Shown here piece after piece: positions 17,715 to 27,721 of a stretch of 64,000 bases of DNA. How positions within the stretch are numbered: position 1 is the first letter of the stretch; each line of letters begins with the position of its first letter. The translations under genes were made by a program, and so were the position numbers. Under the pieces are notes generated by a model, which was not told the origin of the DNA, did no database searches, and worked only from the letters and a program-made list of their open reading frames with translations. The DNA comes from Thaumasiovibrio occultus (GTDB taxonomy: Bacteria; Pseudomonadota; Gammaproteobacteria; Enterobacterales; Vibrionaceae): the NCBI GenBank assembly GCA_019703815.1, contig AP023052.1:2542001-2606000 (forward strand). The letters run 5' to 3'.

Positions 17715-18512
17715 ATGGATATAGTACTGGCCGTTTTAGCATCGCTCTGTTATGCCCTCGCCATTGGGCACGTCCTACCGGGGCTGACACACAGTGATGG
17801 TATTAAATCCAAACGCGTCTTTGGCTTTGCCATGATAGCGCTGCTTTGTCATGCCTTGCTGTCAGCCAAACTGATCTTTACCGCCTCAGGCCAAAACCTG
17901 AGTATGCTCAATGTCGCCTCTTTAATTAGCTTTATAGTCTCCGCCGCGAGCACCGTTGCGGGCTTGCGAGTGCGGGTGTGGTTTTTGATCCCCGTGGTCT
18001 ACAGTTTTGCCGCATTAAACTTGCTGGCCGCCACCTTGCTCCCGGGGGCATTCATTACCCATCTTGAAGCACATCCTCACGTGCTGCTGCATATCTCACT
18101 CGCCCTGTTTGCGTATTCCACGTTAATGATTGCTTGTTTGTATGCGATCCAACTGGCTTACCTCGACAACAAGCTGCGCAGTAAAAAGCAATTAGCGTTT
18201 AACCCCAACTTGCCGCCGCTAATGGTGGTCGAAAAGCAACTGTTTAAGATCATGCTGGTCGGTTACGCCCTACTTACCCTAACCCTTGCCACTGGCTTGT
18301 GGTTTGTCGGTGATATGTTCGCCGCAGGCAAAGCCCATAAAGCCATTTTGTCGGCCGTAGCCTGGGTGGTTTATAGCGTGTTGCTGTGGGGACATTTCCA
18401 ACAAGGTTGGCGCGGCCGCCGCGTGATCTGGTTTAGTATCGTTGGCGCGTTTTTGCTGACCCTCGCCTATTTCGGTAGCCGTTTTGTCAAAGAAGTCATC
18501 ATTGGTGGATAA
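17715..18512 (+). CDS. ypjD: YpjD, CcsA/HemX-like inner-membrane protein
   Basis: Cytochrome c assembly (CcsA/CcmC) superfamily membrane protein of unknown exact role; E. coli ypjD is also beside ffh and corB. The 265-residue sequence contains about eight hydrophobic segments and conserved histidines (LLHISLALFAYSTLM; HKAILSAVAWVVYSVLLWGH) that in the superfamily coordinate haem, but no WWD motif, so it is not a true cytochrome c synthetase. The ribosome site is weak (GATTGAT before the ATG). Followed 80 bases later by corB on the same strand, probably cotranscribed. Confidence 0.88.
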   Translation: MDIVLAVLASLCYALAIGHVLPGLTHSDGIKSKRVFGFAMIALLCHALLSAKLIFTASGQNLSMLNVASLISFIVSAASTVAGLRVRVWFLIPVVYSFAALNLLAATLLPGAFITHLEAHPHVLLHISLALFAYSTLMIACLYAIQLAYLDNKLRSKKQLAFNPNLPPLMVVEKQLFKIMLVGYALLTLTLATGLWFVGDMFAAGKAHKAILSAVAWVVYSVLLWGHFQQGWRGRRVIWFSIVGAFLLTLAYFGSRFVKEVIIGG

Positions 18513-18593
18513 CATCCGACCAAAGAACGATTGATTTTTTCACTCAACACGGTAAAAAGGTTTTCTCAACCGGTAAGAAAAGGACCGCAGTTT

Positions 18594-19874
18594 TTGAACA
18601 ACATATCTACCGAGATGCTCTTTCTGATATTGGGTGTACTGATTGTAATTTCAGGCTACTTCTCAGGATCAGAAACCGGCATGATGTCGCTGAACCGCTA
18701 TAAGCTTCGTCATTTAGCGAACCACGGCCACAAAGGGGCCAAGCGTGTAGAGCGACTTCTTTCTCGCCCTGATCGCCTGATCGGTTTGATCCTGATAGGC
18801 AACAACCTCGTCAATATTCTTGCGTCCTCAATTGCTACCATCCTTGGCTTGCGCCTGTTTGGTGATATTGGCGTGGCGATCGCGACCGGTGCGCTAACGC
18901 TCGTGGTATTGGTGTTTGCCGAAGTGACACCAAAGACCCTGGCGGCGATTTACCCAGAGCGCGTCTCTTACGGCAGCAGCATTATTTTGCAATGGCTGAT
19001 GCGCTTGCTGTACCCGTTAGTGTGGTTTGTTAATTTGATCACCCGCTTTTTCTTGGTGATCTGCGGTCTGGATCTGGAGAAAGACGACAAAGGCCATCTT
19101 AGCTCTGACGAACTGCGCACTGTAGTGAATGAAGCCGGCGGCCTGATCCCTCGTCGTCACCAAGATATGTTGTTATCTATTCTGGATTTAGAAAACGTCA
19201 CCGTTGAAGACATCATGGTGCCGCGCAATGAAATCGCGGGTATTGATGTCAACGATGACTGGAAATCTATCGTTCGTCAGCTGACGCACTCGCCGCACAA
19301 CCGCATTGTGCTCTATCGCGATCAAATTGATGAAGTGGTGGGAATGCTGCGCGTGCGTGAAGCCTACCGCTTGATGGTCGATAAAAACGAGTTCAATAAA
19401 GAAACGCTGCTGCGTGCGGCCGATGAGGTGTACTTTATTCCTGAAGGTACGCCGCTCAACACCCAATTGCTCAAGTTCCAACGCAACAAACAGCGTGTCG
19501 GTTTAATTGTCGATGAATATGGTGATATCAAAGGCTTGATCACCCTAGAAGATATTCTGGAAGAGATTGTGGGCGAATTTACCACCTCGATTCAGCCAAG
19601 CCTTGCTGATGAGATCACCCCCTTGCCCGATGGCGGCTACTTGATTGATGGCACAGCGAATATTCGCGATCTCAACAAAAGCTTAAGCTGGAAACTGCCT
19701 ACCGACGGCCCGCGCACGCTCAACGGCCTGATCATCGAACACCTTGAGGAGATCCCTGAGGTCGAACTGAGCCTTAGCCTGTTTGGCCATCAGATGGAAA
19801 TTATTGAAGTGGCGGACAATGTGATCAAACAAGTGCGCATCTTGCCTCGACGCATGATCCGCAAAGCTGGCTAG
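18594..19874 (+). CDS. corB: CorB/YfjD, CNNM-CBS transporter-associated protein
   Basis: HlyC/CorC (CNNM) family membrane protein linked to Mg2+/Co2+ efflux. An N-terminal DUF21 membrane domain (about 1-190, with SGSETGMMSLNRYKLRHLA and LIGNNLVNILASS) is followed by a CBS pair (about 200-330, with VEDIMVPRNEI and VGLIVDEYGDIKGLITLEDILEEIVGE split over two stretches) and a C-terminal CorC_HlyC domain. The longest frame starts at a TTG at 18531; I prefer the TTG at 18594, which has AAGGA nine bases upstream and gives 426 residues like E. coli YfjD (428). An ATG at 18615 is a further alternative. Confidence 0.9.
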   Translation: MNNISTEMLFLILGVLIVISGYFSGSETGMMSLNRYKLRHLANHGHKGAKRVERLLSRPDRLIGLILIGNNLVNILASSIATILGLRLFGDIGVAIATGALTLVVLVFAEVTPKTLAAIYPERVSYGSSIILQWLMRLLYPLVWFVNLITRFFLVICGLDLEKDDKGHLSSDELRTVVNEAGGLIPRRHQDMLLSILDLENVTVEDIMVPRNEIAGIDVNDDWKSIVRQLTHSPHNRIVLYRDQIDEVVGMLRVREAYRLMVDKNEFNKETLLRAADEVYFIPEGTPLNTQLLKFQRNKQRVGLIVDEYGDIKGLITLEDILEEIVGEFTTSIQPSLADEITPLPDGGYLIDGTANIRDLNKSLSWKLPTDGPRTLNGLIIEHLEEIPEVELSLSLFGHQMEIIEVADNVIKQVRILPRRMIRKAG

Positions 19875-19925
19875 TTCAGGCGCAGCTACTGCGATAGAAC
19901 TGGTACAAATTCGACAAAAAGGTAC

Positions 19926-19955
19926 AAAAAAAGCGCTCTCAATGAGCGCTTTTTG
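19926..19955. terminator. Bidirectional terminator between corB and luxS
   Basis: Stem AGCGCTC / GAGCGCT with a 5-base loop, extended by A and T runs on both sides. Confidence 0.92.
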
Positions 19956-19984
19956 TTTCTCTTTACGATAAGCAATCGCTGCGT

Positions 19985-20503
19985 TTACTTCACGCTTAGC
20001 TCTTTAAGCATGCTTTCCGGCAACGCCAACTCATCGTTCTTGTTGACGCTAATCCCCGCAGCCAAAATCGCTTGTGCGATCTGCTTCGCTTCGTCCAACG
20101 AGTGCATGTCCGCCGTACCACACTGGTACTCGTTGAGCTCAGGGATCTGCGACTGAGAGGCCACTTTCAGCACATCTTCCATCGCATTAGTCCATGCGCT
20201 AGCCACTTGCGCTTCGTCTGGCGTTCCAATCAAACTCATGTAAAAGCCGGTACGACACCCCATTGGCGAGATATCAATGATCTCAACACCATTACCATTT
20301 AGGTGATTACGCATAAAACCGGCGTAAAGGTGCTCTAGGGTGTGAATACCGCGCTCAGACAAGATGTCTGCATTCGGGCGACAAAAACGCAAATCGAACA
20401 CGGTGATCGTGTCCCCTTTTGGGGTTTGCATGGTTTTCGCCACGCGCACTGCTGGGGCATGCATCTTGGTATGATCGACGGTAAAGCTATCCAATAACGG
20501 CAT
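19985..20503 (-). CDS. luxS: LuxS, S-ribosylhomocysteine lyase
   Basis: Splits S-ribosylhomocysteine into homocysteine and DPD, the precursor of autoinducer-2; links the activated methyl cycle to quorum sensing. The 172-residue protein has the metal-binding HTLEH at 54-58, the catalytic Cys83 (PMGCRTGFY) and the third metal ligand Cys128 (YQCGTADM). The ATG follows CAGGAGAGAG. In vibrios it sits near gshA as here. It lies 34 bases after the lipoprotein gene upstream and may be cotranscribed with it. Confidence 0.98.
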   Translation of the reverse strand: MPLLDSFTVDHTKMHAPAVRVAKTMQTPKGDTITVFDLRFCRPNADILSERGIHTLEHLYAGFMRNHLNGNGVEIIDISPMGCRTGFYMSLIGTPDEAQVASAWTNAMEDVLKVASQSQIPELNEYQCGTADMHSLDEAKQIAQAILAAGISVNKNDELALPESMLKELSVK

Positions 20504-20537
20504 CTATCTCTCTCCTGTTGACGTGGCCGTTATCAAC

Positions 20538-21149
20538 TTAAAACGGCCACCAGCTACCTTGCTTTTCGAGTTCGGCACGGCAGTGTTTTAACTGCCAGCC
20601 ATAATCTTTCGCCTGTTGATCGACCCGCCGCGCGACTTTCAGTAAGCTTGGCTTATTGCGGTAGGTACCTCGGCTGTAACCGCCTCTGCCTTCGTGATAG
20701 GCGAGATATTGGTTGTACGGATCCCATTTTGAGATCCCTAACTGACGGTTGGTTTCATGAGTATACCAACCAATAAACATCAATGCGTCCCCAAAATCGG
20801 TCCGGCTTCCGCCATGACGGGTCGCTTTTTGAAAATCACTCCATGCAGGATCTTGCGCTTGGGCATAACCATACGCACTGCTCACGCGGCCCCAAGGGAT
20901 AAACCCTAATACCATTTTGCGGGGTGGGCGGGCATCATGGCGAAAGCTACTTTCTTGTTTTACAAACGCCATCGCGATTTGGATCGGCGTACCCCACTCT
21001 TCTTCCATCTCCACCGCGTCTTTAAACCAACTAGGATGCTCGCGGAAGATCTCGCACACATTGCTCTGATCTTTCGGCGGCGGTGGCGCGGCGCAGCCAA
21101 CCACACCAAAAGCAAAGGTCAGCAATAAACAAGCTCGAGTCAGGGTCAT
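20538..21149 (-). CDS. Lipoprotein with lytic-transglycosylase (SLT) type domain
   Basis: Predicted envelope lipoprotein resembling soluble lytic transglycosylases. A signal peptide ends at lipobox VVGC (Cys19) followed by a proline-rich linker. The mature part has the SLT-like motif QESSF with Glu66 as the presumed catalytic acid, GYAQAQDPAW and AYHEGRGGYSRG (where NAG is usual in Slt proteins). Start: the frame opens at a TTG at 21161, but the ATG at 21149 has GAGAGA at good spacing and gives 203 residues. Located between gshA and luxS, a neighbourhood shared with other vibrios. Enzyme activity is inferred from motifs only. Confidence 0.82.
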   Translation of the reverse strand: MTLTRACLLLTFAFGVVGCAAPPPPKDQSNVCEIFREHPSWFKDAVEMEEEWGTPIQIAMAFVKQESSFRHDARPPRKMVLGFIPWGRVSSAYGYAQAQDPAWSDFQKATRHGGSRTDFGDALMFIGWYTHETNRQLGISKWDPYNQYLAYHEGRGGYSRGTYRNKPSLLKVARRVDQQAKDYGWQLKHCRAELEKQGSWWPF

Positions 21150-21159
21150 GTTATCTCTC

Positions 21160-21187
21160 AAAAAAAATGGCAGCGTTATGCTGCCAT
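21160..21187 (-). terminator. Terminator of gshA
   Basis: Eight-base stem ATGGCAGC / GCTGCCAT with a 5-base loop; the minus strand continues with seven T. It lies between gshA and the downstream lipoprotein gene. Confidence 0.9.
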
Positions 21188-21210
21188 CTTACCCTATCGA
21201 GCGATCATCG

Positions 21211-22782
21211 TTAGTGGAGATCCGCAAAGTACTCTTCAAGAAACTTGTCGAAGGTCACGTTATCTGCCTTTTCGATATCCTGTTGGCGGATCTGCGATGC
21301 AGCGGTTTCCGTGTTAAAGTCATCAAGCGAATAGACTTGATAGCTATCTTGCGCGGCCAAGGTTTGTTGATGCTCTTGCGCGAGTGCTAAGCCCACATTC
21401 ACAATGCTTTGTTCAGCAAGAATCCGCTCCAGTAACTGCGCCGATAGCGTTAGTGACGGATCGCTCACCCATCCCATTAGCTTGTCGCAGGTGTCGGTAT
21501 AGGCCGAGCCACCCTGCACCCCGTCAAGCTCAATCGCAATCAAACGCAGATCGGCGAACACCGCACTGGCAATATCATGCAAACGCTGAGGCTCGCTGTT
21601 GCACCCCATACGCAGAGTAAGATCAGGGTTGCGCCCATCCAGCACCACCGCATTCCAGTTGGCACGCCAGCAGGTCAACTCGCTGTCGGTCATTGGCGCG
21701 GAATCTTTTAGCACCGCCCACGTCAGGAACAGATCCAAGAAACGAATTTGATCGCCATCGATGCCTACAGGGCTAAACGGGTTCACATCCAGCGAGCGAA
21801 CTTCGATGTATTGCACGCCGCCACGCTGTAAGGCTTCTGACGGTTTCTCGCCGCTGTGTGCCACACGCTTAGGACGAATAGGCGCGTACAGCTCGTTTTC
21901 AATTTGCAAAATATTGCTATTCAGCTGGCGATATTCGCCGTCTACTTTTACCCCAATTTCGGCAAAGTCTTCTGACGGGGTGCGGATCGCTTGCTGCAAG
22001 CCGCCGACATACTGCTCTAGGCTGTTAAAGCCAATACGCAAACAGCTTTGCGCGCTGTTGGTGTAGCCGAGATCGCTAAGGCGCAATGAGGTGGCGTTAT
22101 CCAAATAGCGGGTACCGCGACCAATCTCTTCGAACGCTAGTTGACTGCCGGTTTCGTTGATAAACGACTTACAGAGCGCTGGTGACGCGCCAAACAAGTA
22201 AGGGATCATCCAACCAAAGCGGTAATAGTTGCGGATCAAGCCAAAGTAGGCATCAGAAACCGCATCTTGACGTACTTGCTCGGTTTGCTCACCAAACAGC
22301 GCATCCCAGAACGCATCTGAGAACGAGAAGTTGAAATGCACCCCGGAAATGATCTGCATCGTACTGCCGTAGCGGTGCTTTAATCCTTCACGGTACAAGG
22401 TCTTCATTCGACCGATGTTCGAGCTGCCATACTGGGCAAGATTGATTTGATCGTCACCACTCACGAAACACGGCATCGACATCGGCCACAAACGCTCGCC
22501 ATCCATCTGGGTATAAGAGAAGCGATGAATGTCCTCAAGCTGATGCAACGTGGTATTAATATCGGTTGATACCGGGGTGATGAACTCCAGCAATGACTCG
22601 GCAAAATCCGTCGTGATCCATTGGTGAGATAACGGTGAACCAAGGCCAGCTGGGTGTGGACGTTGTGACAGTGCGCCTTCAGGTGAAATACGCAGAGCTT
22701 CACGCTCGATGCCGCGACCAAATTCAGATAGCGCTTGAGGTTGGTTGGCTATCTGTTGCAGCTTGTGAAGAAAGTCAGTCAA
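21211..22782 (-). CDS. gshA: GshA glutamate-cysteine ligase
   Basis: ATP-dependent first step of glutathione synthesis, joining glutamate and cysteine. The 523-residue length matches the proteobacterial GshA family (518 in E. coli). Recognised stretches are [10 protein letters not shown] near the N-terminus, [19 protein letters not shown] (here [18 protein letters not shown]) and [11 protein letters not shown]. It is transcribed toward the SLT lipoprotein and luxS but has its own terminator. Confidence 0.96.
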   Translation of the reverse strand: MTDFLHKLQQIANQPQALSEFGRGIEREALRISPEGALSQRPHPAGLGSPLSHQWITTDFAESLLEFITPVSTDINTTLHQLEDIHRFSYTQMDGERLWPMSMPCFVSGDDQINLAQYGSSNIGRMKTLYREGLKHRYGSTMQIISGVHFNFSFSDAFWDALFGEQTEQVRQDAVSDAYFGLIRNYYRFGWMIPYLFGASPALCKSFINETGSQLAFEEIGRGTRYLDNATSLRLSDLGYTNSAQSCLRIGFNSLEQYVGGLQQAIRTPSEDFAEIGVKVDGEYRQLNSNILQIENELYAPIRPKRVAHSGEKPSEALQRGGVQYIEVRSLDVNPFSPVGIDGDQIRFLDLFLTWAVLKDSAPMTDSELTCWRANWNAVVLDGRNPDLTLRMGCNSEPQRLHDIASAVFADLRLIAIELDGVQGGSAYTDTCDKLMGWVSDPSLTLSAQLLERILAEQSIVNVGLALAQEHQQTLAAQDSYQVYSLDDFNTETAASQIRQQDIEKADNVTFDKFLEEYFADLH

Positions 22783-22875
22783 GTTATGTCTCGTTCGTTA
22801 ACAACATCGTGATCAGGCAAGCATACCACCATCTTGATGGAATGCCATGCCTGCTAAATAAGTTTGCGGAAGAAT

Positions 22876-25719
22876 TTACTGTGGTAGGGTCGGACTGAGT
22901 AACCGCACCGGCAGCCCCAACGACTCCAATTGCGGCTTAAGCCTAGTGGCATCACCTACCACCACGTAATGATAGTCTTGCGGATCCAGCCATTTCTGCG
23001 CCATTGCGTTCAAGGTTTCGGCATCGATTGACGCCAATAACGCATTTTGCTGCGCGATGTAATCTTCGCTTAAGCCGTAAGTTTGCATCTGGCTCAGTAA
23101 GCTCGCTTTTTGGCTTGGGGTTTCGTAGCTCAGCGCTTCACTTTGGCCAACCGCCAAACGCAAAAAGGCAAGCTCGTCTGGGCTAACGCCAGTCTCATTA
23201 AAGCGGTGCATTTCGCCAATCAATTCTGCCAGCGCTGGTGCGGTCGCATCTGCACGCACGTTAGCGTAGTAGTTGATGTAACCTACCTCGCGACCCGACA
23301 CGACATAACCACCCGCACCATAGGTGTAGCCTTTGTCTTCACGCAGGTTTTGATTGATCCGGCTATTGAAATTGCCCCCCAAGTTGAAGTTTGCCAGCTT
23401 GGTTTGGTACATCTCACCCACAGTATCGTATGGCTTGGCTGGGCGCAGCAAACGGATCGCGCTTTGTGGCGCATTTGGCATGTCCACCAGCCACACGGTA
23501 CCTGGGGCAACAGTCGGCAAGGTAAACTCAGGATACGCCGCTTTCGCTGGCCCTTCCCATGTGCCCAAGACACGCAGTTTTTGCGTCAGTTTTTCAGGAG
23601 TAATATCGCCTACCACGACCAGTTTTGCCCCTTCCGAGGTGTAGTTTTCCTTGTAGAAGGCTTTTACATCATCAAGGGTAAGCTGAGCTAGCGATTCTGG
23701 CGTACCGCCGCTTGGCAACGCAAAGGGAGTGCCTTTAAACAGTAACTCGCGCGTGGCTTGTCCAGCTTGCCAATCCGGGCTTTGCTGCTCATACAGCAAC
23801 CCTTCAATCATTTGCTGGCGAAGACGCTCAAAGTCCGCTTGATTAAACGCCGGCTCCCACAACTTTGTCGCGGCGATCAATAAGGTTTCATCCAAATGCT
23901 CGGTCAAGGACGACACCGACATGGTAGTGGTGTAGGTCGCTGCGCTAAACGAGATCTGGCTGCCCAGTGCATCCAACTCGGCTTGCAACTGCTCAGCGCT
24001 GAAATCACGCGATGCTTCATTCATTAGCGCCGCTGTTAACTCTGCCAATCCCGACTGCGATGGCAGTTCGTCACGTCGCCCTGCTGGCAAGGTCAACTGC
24101 AATTGCACCGTAGGGGTTTCACGGTTCACCGTGCCGAGCACTTCAATGCCGTTAGCCAGCGTTTCACGATAGAGTTCAGGTAACGTCACGGTGACCGGCG
24201 CGGTCGGTGTCGGCACGACGCTTCGATCAAAGTCATCAACCGCGCGACGATAGTCAAGCTGAGCGGCTTCCGCTTCCGGGATCACCCGTGGCGCCGGTTG
24301 ATAGTTTGGCTCAGCTGCGGCGAGATCAGTGCGTCCCATCGGCACCGTGCTTAGTGAAACAGAAGGGTGAGCTAAGATGTATTGCTTGAACACGCGCTCA
24401 ACATCTTGAGTAGTAACGGCGTGAAACGCGGCGGTTTCTTGTGCCAAGCGATCGGGCTCACCATAGAACGTTTCGTTCGATGCCAGTTGCGACACTTTAC
24501 CGCTCACACTTTGCAAGCCATAAATGGTGCTCGCTTCCACCATGCCTTTGACTTCATTCAGATCTTGCTCGGTGACGCCACGTACGTCCATCGCGGCCAA
24601 CACCGCCATCACTTCTTGGCGAATCGCCGCTAGGTTGCCCTCTTCACCACTGTTGCCCATGGCATAGACATAGAAAGTACAGCTGAGCTCAGCACAATCT
24701 TGGAACGCACCGGCATCCAGCACCCGACCCGGTTTCACTAGCATTTGGTACAGCAAGCCATTACGGCCACCGCCCATCACGCGCGCCAATATATCTAAAG
24801 CGTACTCATCCTCGCTGCCGGAGAACTCTGTCGGCCATGCCATTAATAGCATCGGCTGCTGCACGCGGTCTTCAAGCGTAATAAAGCGATCTTGTGGGAG
24901 TGTCACTGGCCATTTGTCGGCCGTCACCACCTCTGGGCCTGTCGGTATCGAGCCGAAATACTTGTTCACCCACTCAAGAGTGGTTTGAGTGTCTATGTCA
25001 CCACCGATGGTCAGCACCGCATTGTTTGGCCCGTACCAACGCAGGAAGAAGGCTTTAAGATCGTCCACATCAACGCGATCGAGATCTTCAACATACCCAA
25101 TGGTCTGCCATGAATACGGGTGTTCACGCGGGTATAACGCTTCCCCCATACGCTCGTACATCAAACCGTACGGGCGGTTTTCATAACGCTGAGCACGCTC
25201 GTTTTTAACCGTGTCGCGCTGAATTTCAAACTTGTCCTGCGATACGGCATCGAGCAAGAAGCCCATGCGGTCGGCTTCAAGCCATAAGACTTTTTCTAGC
25301 TCATTAGCAGGGACGGTTTGGAAATAGTTAGTACGGTCACGATTGGTAGTGCCGTTCATGGTGCCGCCGGCTTCGGTGATCATGCGAAAATGCTGCTGAT
25401 CGCCCACATGCTCGGAGCCTTGAAACATCATATGTTCAAAGAAATGGGAAAAACCTGAATAGCCTTCTTCTTCACGCGCGGAGCCAACATGATACGTGAC
25501 ATCCACATGCACCAAAGGATCGGAGTGATCGGGATGCAGTATCACCGTTAGGCCATTCGCCAGTTGGTATTTCTCAAAACTGATCCCAACTTCATCCGGC
25601 GCAAATTGTCGCGCTTCGACTAAGGTGATCCCTTCAGGCAGCGTCGGGCTTTTCGTCAATTCAAACCCGGCACAAGCTGTCAGCCCCAAACTCAGTAATA
25701 GCATTCCCACTAGGCGCAC
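22876..25719 (-). CDS. M16 (insulinase/pitrilysin) family zinc peptidase, lipoprotein
   Basis: Large two-half M16 metallopeptidase, 947 residues. The GTG start follows GGGGAAA. A lipobox (LTAC, Cys16) indicates a lipid-anchored envelope protein. The N-terminal half carries the inverted zinc motif HFFEH at 92-96 plus the conserved ERAQRYENRPYG and WYGPNNAVL stretches; the second half is the inactive M16C-like repeat with SGLAELTAALMNEASR and RINQNLREDKGYTYGAGG. Such proteins degrade peptides in the periplasm; the substrate is unknown. It lies 12 bases after yqaA, probably one transcript. Strong on family. Confidence 0.92.
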   Translation of the reverse strand: MRLVGMLLLSLGLTACAGFELTKSPTLPEGITLVEARQFAPDEVGISFEKYQLANGLTVILHPDHSDPLVHVDVTYHVGSAREEEGYSGFSHFFEHMMFQGSEHVGDQQHFRMITEAGGTMNGTTNRDRTNYFQTVPANELEKVLWLEADRMGFLLDAVSQDKFEIQRDTVKNERAQRYENRPYGLMYERMGEALYPREHPYSWQTIGYVEDLDRVDVDDLKAFFLRWYGPNNAVLTIGGDIDTQTTLEWVNKYFGSIPTGPEVVTADKWPVTLPQDRFITLEDRVQQPMLLMAWPTEFSGSEDEYALDILARVMGGGRNGLLYQMLVKPGRVLDAGAFQDCAELSCTFYVYAMGNSGEEGNLAAIRQEVMAVLAAMDVRGVTEQDLNEVKGMVEASTIYGLQSVSGKVSQLASNETFYGEPDRLAQETAAFHAVTTQDVERVFKQYILAHPSVSLSTVPMGRTDLAAAEPNYQPAPRVIPEAEAAQLDYRRAVDDFDRSVVPTPTAPVTVTLPELYRETLANGIEVLGTVNRETPTVQLQLTLPAGRRDELPSQSGLAELTAALMNEASRDFSAEQLQAELDALGSQISFSAATYTTTMSVSSLTEHLDETLLIAATKLWEPAFNQADFERLRQQMIEGLLYEQQSPDWQAGQATRELLFKGTPFALPSGGTPESLAQLTLDDVKAFYKENYTSEGAKLVVVGDITPEKLTQKLRVLGTWEGPAKAAYPEFTLPTVAPGTVWLVDMPNAPQSAIRLLRPAKPYDTVGEMYQTKLANFNLGGNFNSRINQNLREDKGYTYGAGGYVVSGREVGYINYYANVRADATAPALAELIGEMHRFNETGVSPDELAFLRLAVGQSEALSYETPSQKASLLSQMQTYGLSEDYIAQQNALLASIDAETLNAMAQKWLDPQDYHYVVVGDATRLKPQLESLGLPVRLLSPTLPQ

Positions 25720-25731
25720 GTTATTTCCCCG

Positions 25732-26187
25732 CTAACCAATAATTCCATAAAACATCAACGCCAACACGGCGTAGCGCAAGCACTTGCCAATGGCGATCAG
25801 CACCGTGCAGCCCCATTGGTTCATTCGCAACCAACCGGCGGCAACACAGAGCGGATCACCAATCACCGGCAGCCAGCTCAGCAACAAGGCCCAAATACCG
25901 TAACGTTGCAGCCATTGCATGGCTTTATGACCATGCTTTTCCTCGGAAGTTTTATCCGGCAATAAACGCCCGAGCCAGTAATTCGTCATGCCGCCCAAGG
26001 TGTTGCCGATGGTCGCCACCAAAACTAACATTGCCGGTGAGTGTTGGCCTACATGCAGTGCGGTGAGCATCGCGGCCTCAGAGCCGCCAGGTAGCAAGGT
26101 GGCGCTGAAAAAACCGGTAAAACCGAGCAACCATAAACCATGCTCTCCCGCCACCAGCGCTGCTAGCGTATTTCCTATCTCACCCAT
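25732..26187 (-). CDS. yqaA: YqaA-type small DedA-like membrane protein
   Basis: Inner-membrane protein of the YqaA/DedA (VTT-domain) superfamily, related to phospholipid carrier recyclers; the role of YqaA is not established. Conserved stretches are SATLLPGGSEAAML, VATIGNTLGGMTNYWLGR and LLLSWLPVIGDPLCVAAGWLRM. Start choice is uncertain: the frame opens at a TTG at 26202 without a clear ribosome site; the ATG at 26187 gives 151 residues. Directly upstream of the M16 peptidase gene. Confidence 0.85.
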   Translation of the reverse strand: MGEIGNTLAALVAGEHGLWLLGFTGFFSATLLPGGSEAAMLTALHVGQHSPAMLVLVATIGNTLGGMTNYWLGRLLPDKTSEEKHGHKAMQWLQRYGIWALLLSWLPVIGDPLCVAAGWLRMNQWGCTVLIAIGKCLRYAVLALMFYGIIG

Positions 26188-26332
26188 CGTCGTGCTACTC
26201 AATTTGTTGTTTGGCTTACTCGATGGCAGACGATAAACAGTTTATCCCGCTCACACAAGCGAGATAACGATTTAAAAACACTTAGTTAAGCAATAGTCGG
26301 GATTAGCGTGCTTTGCCGAAATTCCCAAAAGA

Positions 26333-26364
26333 AAAGCGAAGCTTAGGATCCCAAGCTTCGCTTT
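26333..26364 (-). terminator. Terminator of the oadGAB operon
   Basis: Twelve-base perfect stem AAAGCGAAGCTT / AAGCTTCGCTTT with an 8-base loop, followed by TTCTTTT on the minus strand, 44 bases after the oadB stop. Confidence 0.88.
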
Positions 26365-26407
26365 ATAAGGTGAAGGTCACACTGCGATGCAGTGCTATTG
26401 AGGCTGA

Positions 26408-27712
26408 TTAGCCGCCAACGAGGGCAAGCAAGACGCCCGCCGCAACCGCTGAGCCCAATACGCCCGCAACGTTGGGGCCCATCGCGTGCATCAGTAGGAA
26501 GTTTTGCGGGTTAGACTCTAAGCCCACTTTGTTCACTACCCTTGCCGCCATTGGTACTGCAGAGACCCCTGCCGCACCGATCAATGGGTTGATTGGCTCT
26601 TTGCTCACTTTGTTCAGCAGCTTCGCCATCAGTACGCCTGATGCAGTACCGATCCCGAATGCCACGGCACCCAGTACCAAGATACCCAAGGTTTCCATCT
26701 GCAAGAACTTGTCGGCGCTCAGCTTCGAGCCGACAGACAAACCCAAGAAGATGGTCACGATATTGATAAGCTCGTTCTGCGCGGTTTTCGATAGACGATC
26801 CACCACGCCACTTTCGCGCATCAAGTTACCCAAACAGAACATACCGACTAGCGGTGTTGCTGACGGCAGGAACAAGATTGCGGCCATCAATACCGCCAGC
26901 GGGAACAAGATCTTCTCTAGCTTGCTCACATGGCGCAGCTGGTTCATCTGGATCTTACGCTCTTCGGCATTGGTAAAGGCTTTCATGATCGGTGGCTGAA
27001 TGATTGGCACCAACGCCATGTAGCTGTACGCAGCAACCGCAATCGCACCCAATAGATCAGGCGCAAGCTTGCTCGCAAGGAAGATCGCCGTTGGGCCATC
27101 CGCACCACCGATGATCGCGATAGCAGAGGCATCCGCTAACGTGAACTCCATGCCCGGTACCAAGTTCAGGAAGATCGCCCCCAATAGGGTCGCGAAAATA
27201 CCAAACTGCGCTGCCGCCCCCAAGAACAAGGTTTTCGGGTTTGCAATCAAAGCGCCAAAGTCGGTCATCGCGCCCACGCCCATAAAGATCAGCAAGGGAG
27301 CAACGCCTGATTCCACGGCTACGGTGTAGAAGGTGTATAACACCCCGTCGGTATACGCCGCCGTTTTCGCCACAGTCTCCAATGCAATCAATTGAGGCAG
27401 TTGCGCTTCCGCCATTGCCAGCTTGATCGCTTCTTTGGTCGCCGCGACATCAGGCCCTAAGGCGCGTGCCAGCTCTATCAATACATCCGGATTCGCGGTG
27501 TACAGTGCATTTTCAATCGCGCTGTTTGCCAAGCCGACCATCGGGATATTGGCCAATACCGCACCAAAACCGATAGGAACAAGCAGTAGAGGCTCAAATC
27601 CTTTTCGAATCGCCAAGAACAACAACCCACAACCGACGAGGATCATGAGTATCTGGTTAATTTGAAAGTGGGCTAAACCCGTGCTTTCCCATAAAGTAAG
27701 TAAACCGCTCAT
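26408..27712 (-). CDS. oadB: OadB, oxaloacetate decarboxylase beta subunit (Na+ pump)
   Basis: Membrane subunit that decarboxylates carboxybiotin and exports Na+. The 434-residue protein has about nine hydrophobic segments and the family signature [20 protein letters not shown] and [16 protein letters not shown]; the Asp in GADGPT corresponds to the conserved Na+/catalytic Asp of the family. Last gene of oadGAB, 9 bases after oadA. Confidence 0.96.
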   Translation of the reverse strand: MSGLLTLWESTGLAHFQINQILMILVGCGLLFLAIRKGFEPLLLVPIGFGAVLANIPMVGLANSAIENALYTANPDVLIELARALGPDVAATKEAIKLAMAEAQLPQLIALETVAKTAAYTDGVLYTFYTVAVESGVAPLLIFMGVGAMTDFGALIANPKTLFLGAAAQFGIFATLLGAIFLNLVPGMEFTLADASAIAIIGGADGPTAIFLASKLAPDLLGAIAVAAYSYMALVPIIQPPIMKAFTNAEERKIQMNQLRHVSKLEKILFPLAVLMAAILFLPSATPLVGMFCLGNLMRESGVVDRLSKTAQNELINIVTIFLGLSVGSKLSADKFLQMETLGILVLGAVAFGIGTASGVLMAKLLNKVSKEPINPLIGAAGVSAVPMAARVVNKVGLESNPQNFLLMHAMGPNVAGVLGSAVAAGVLLALVGG

Positions 27713-27721
27713 GACTCCCTC

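Noticed and set aside
23110..23691. 193-residue plus-strand ORF inside the M16 peptidase gene
   Set aside because: Shadow frame on the opposite strand of a clear conserved CDS.
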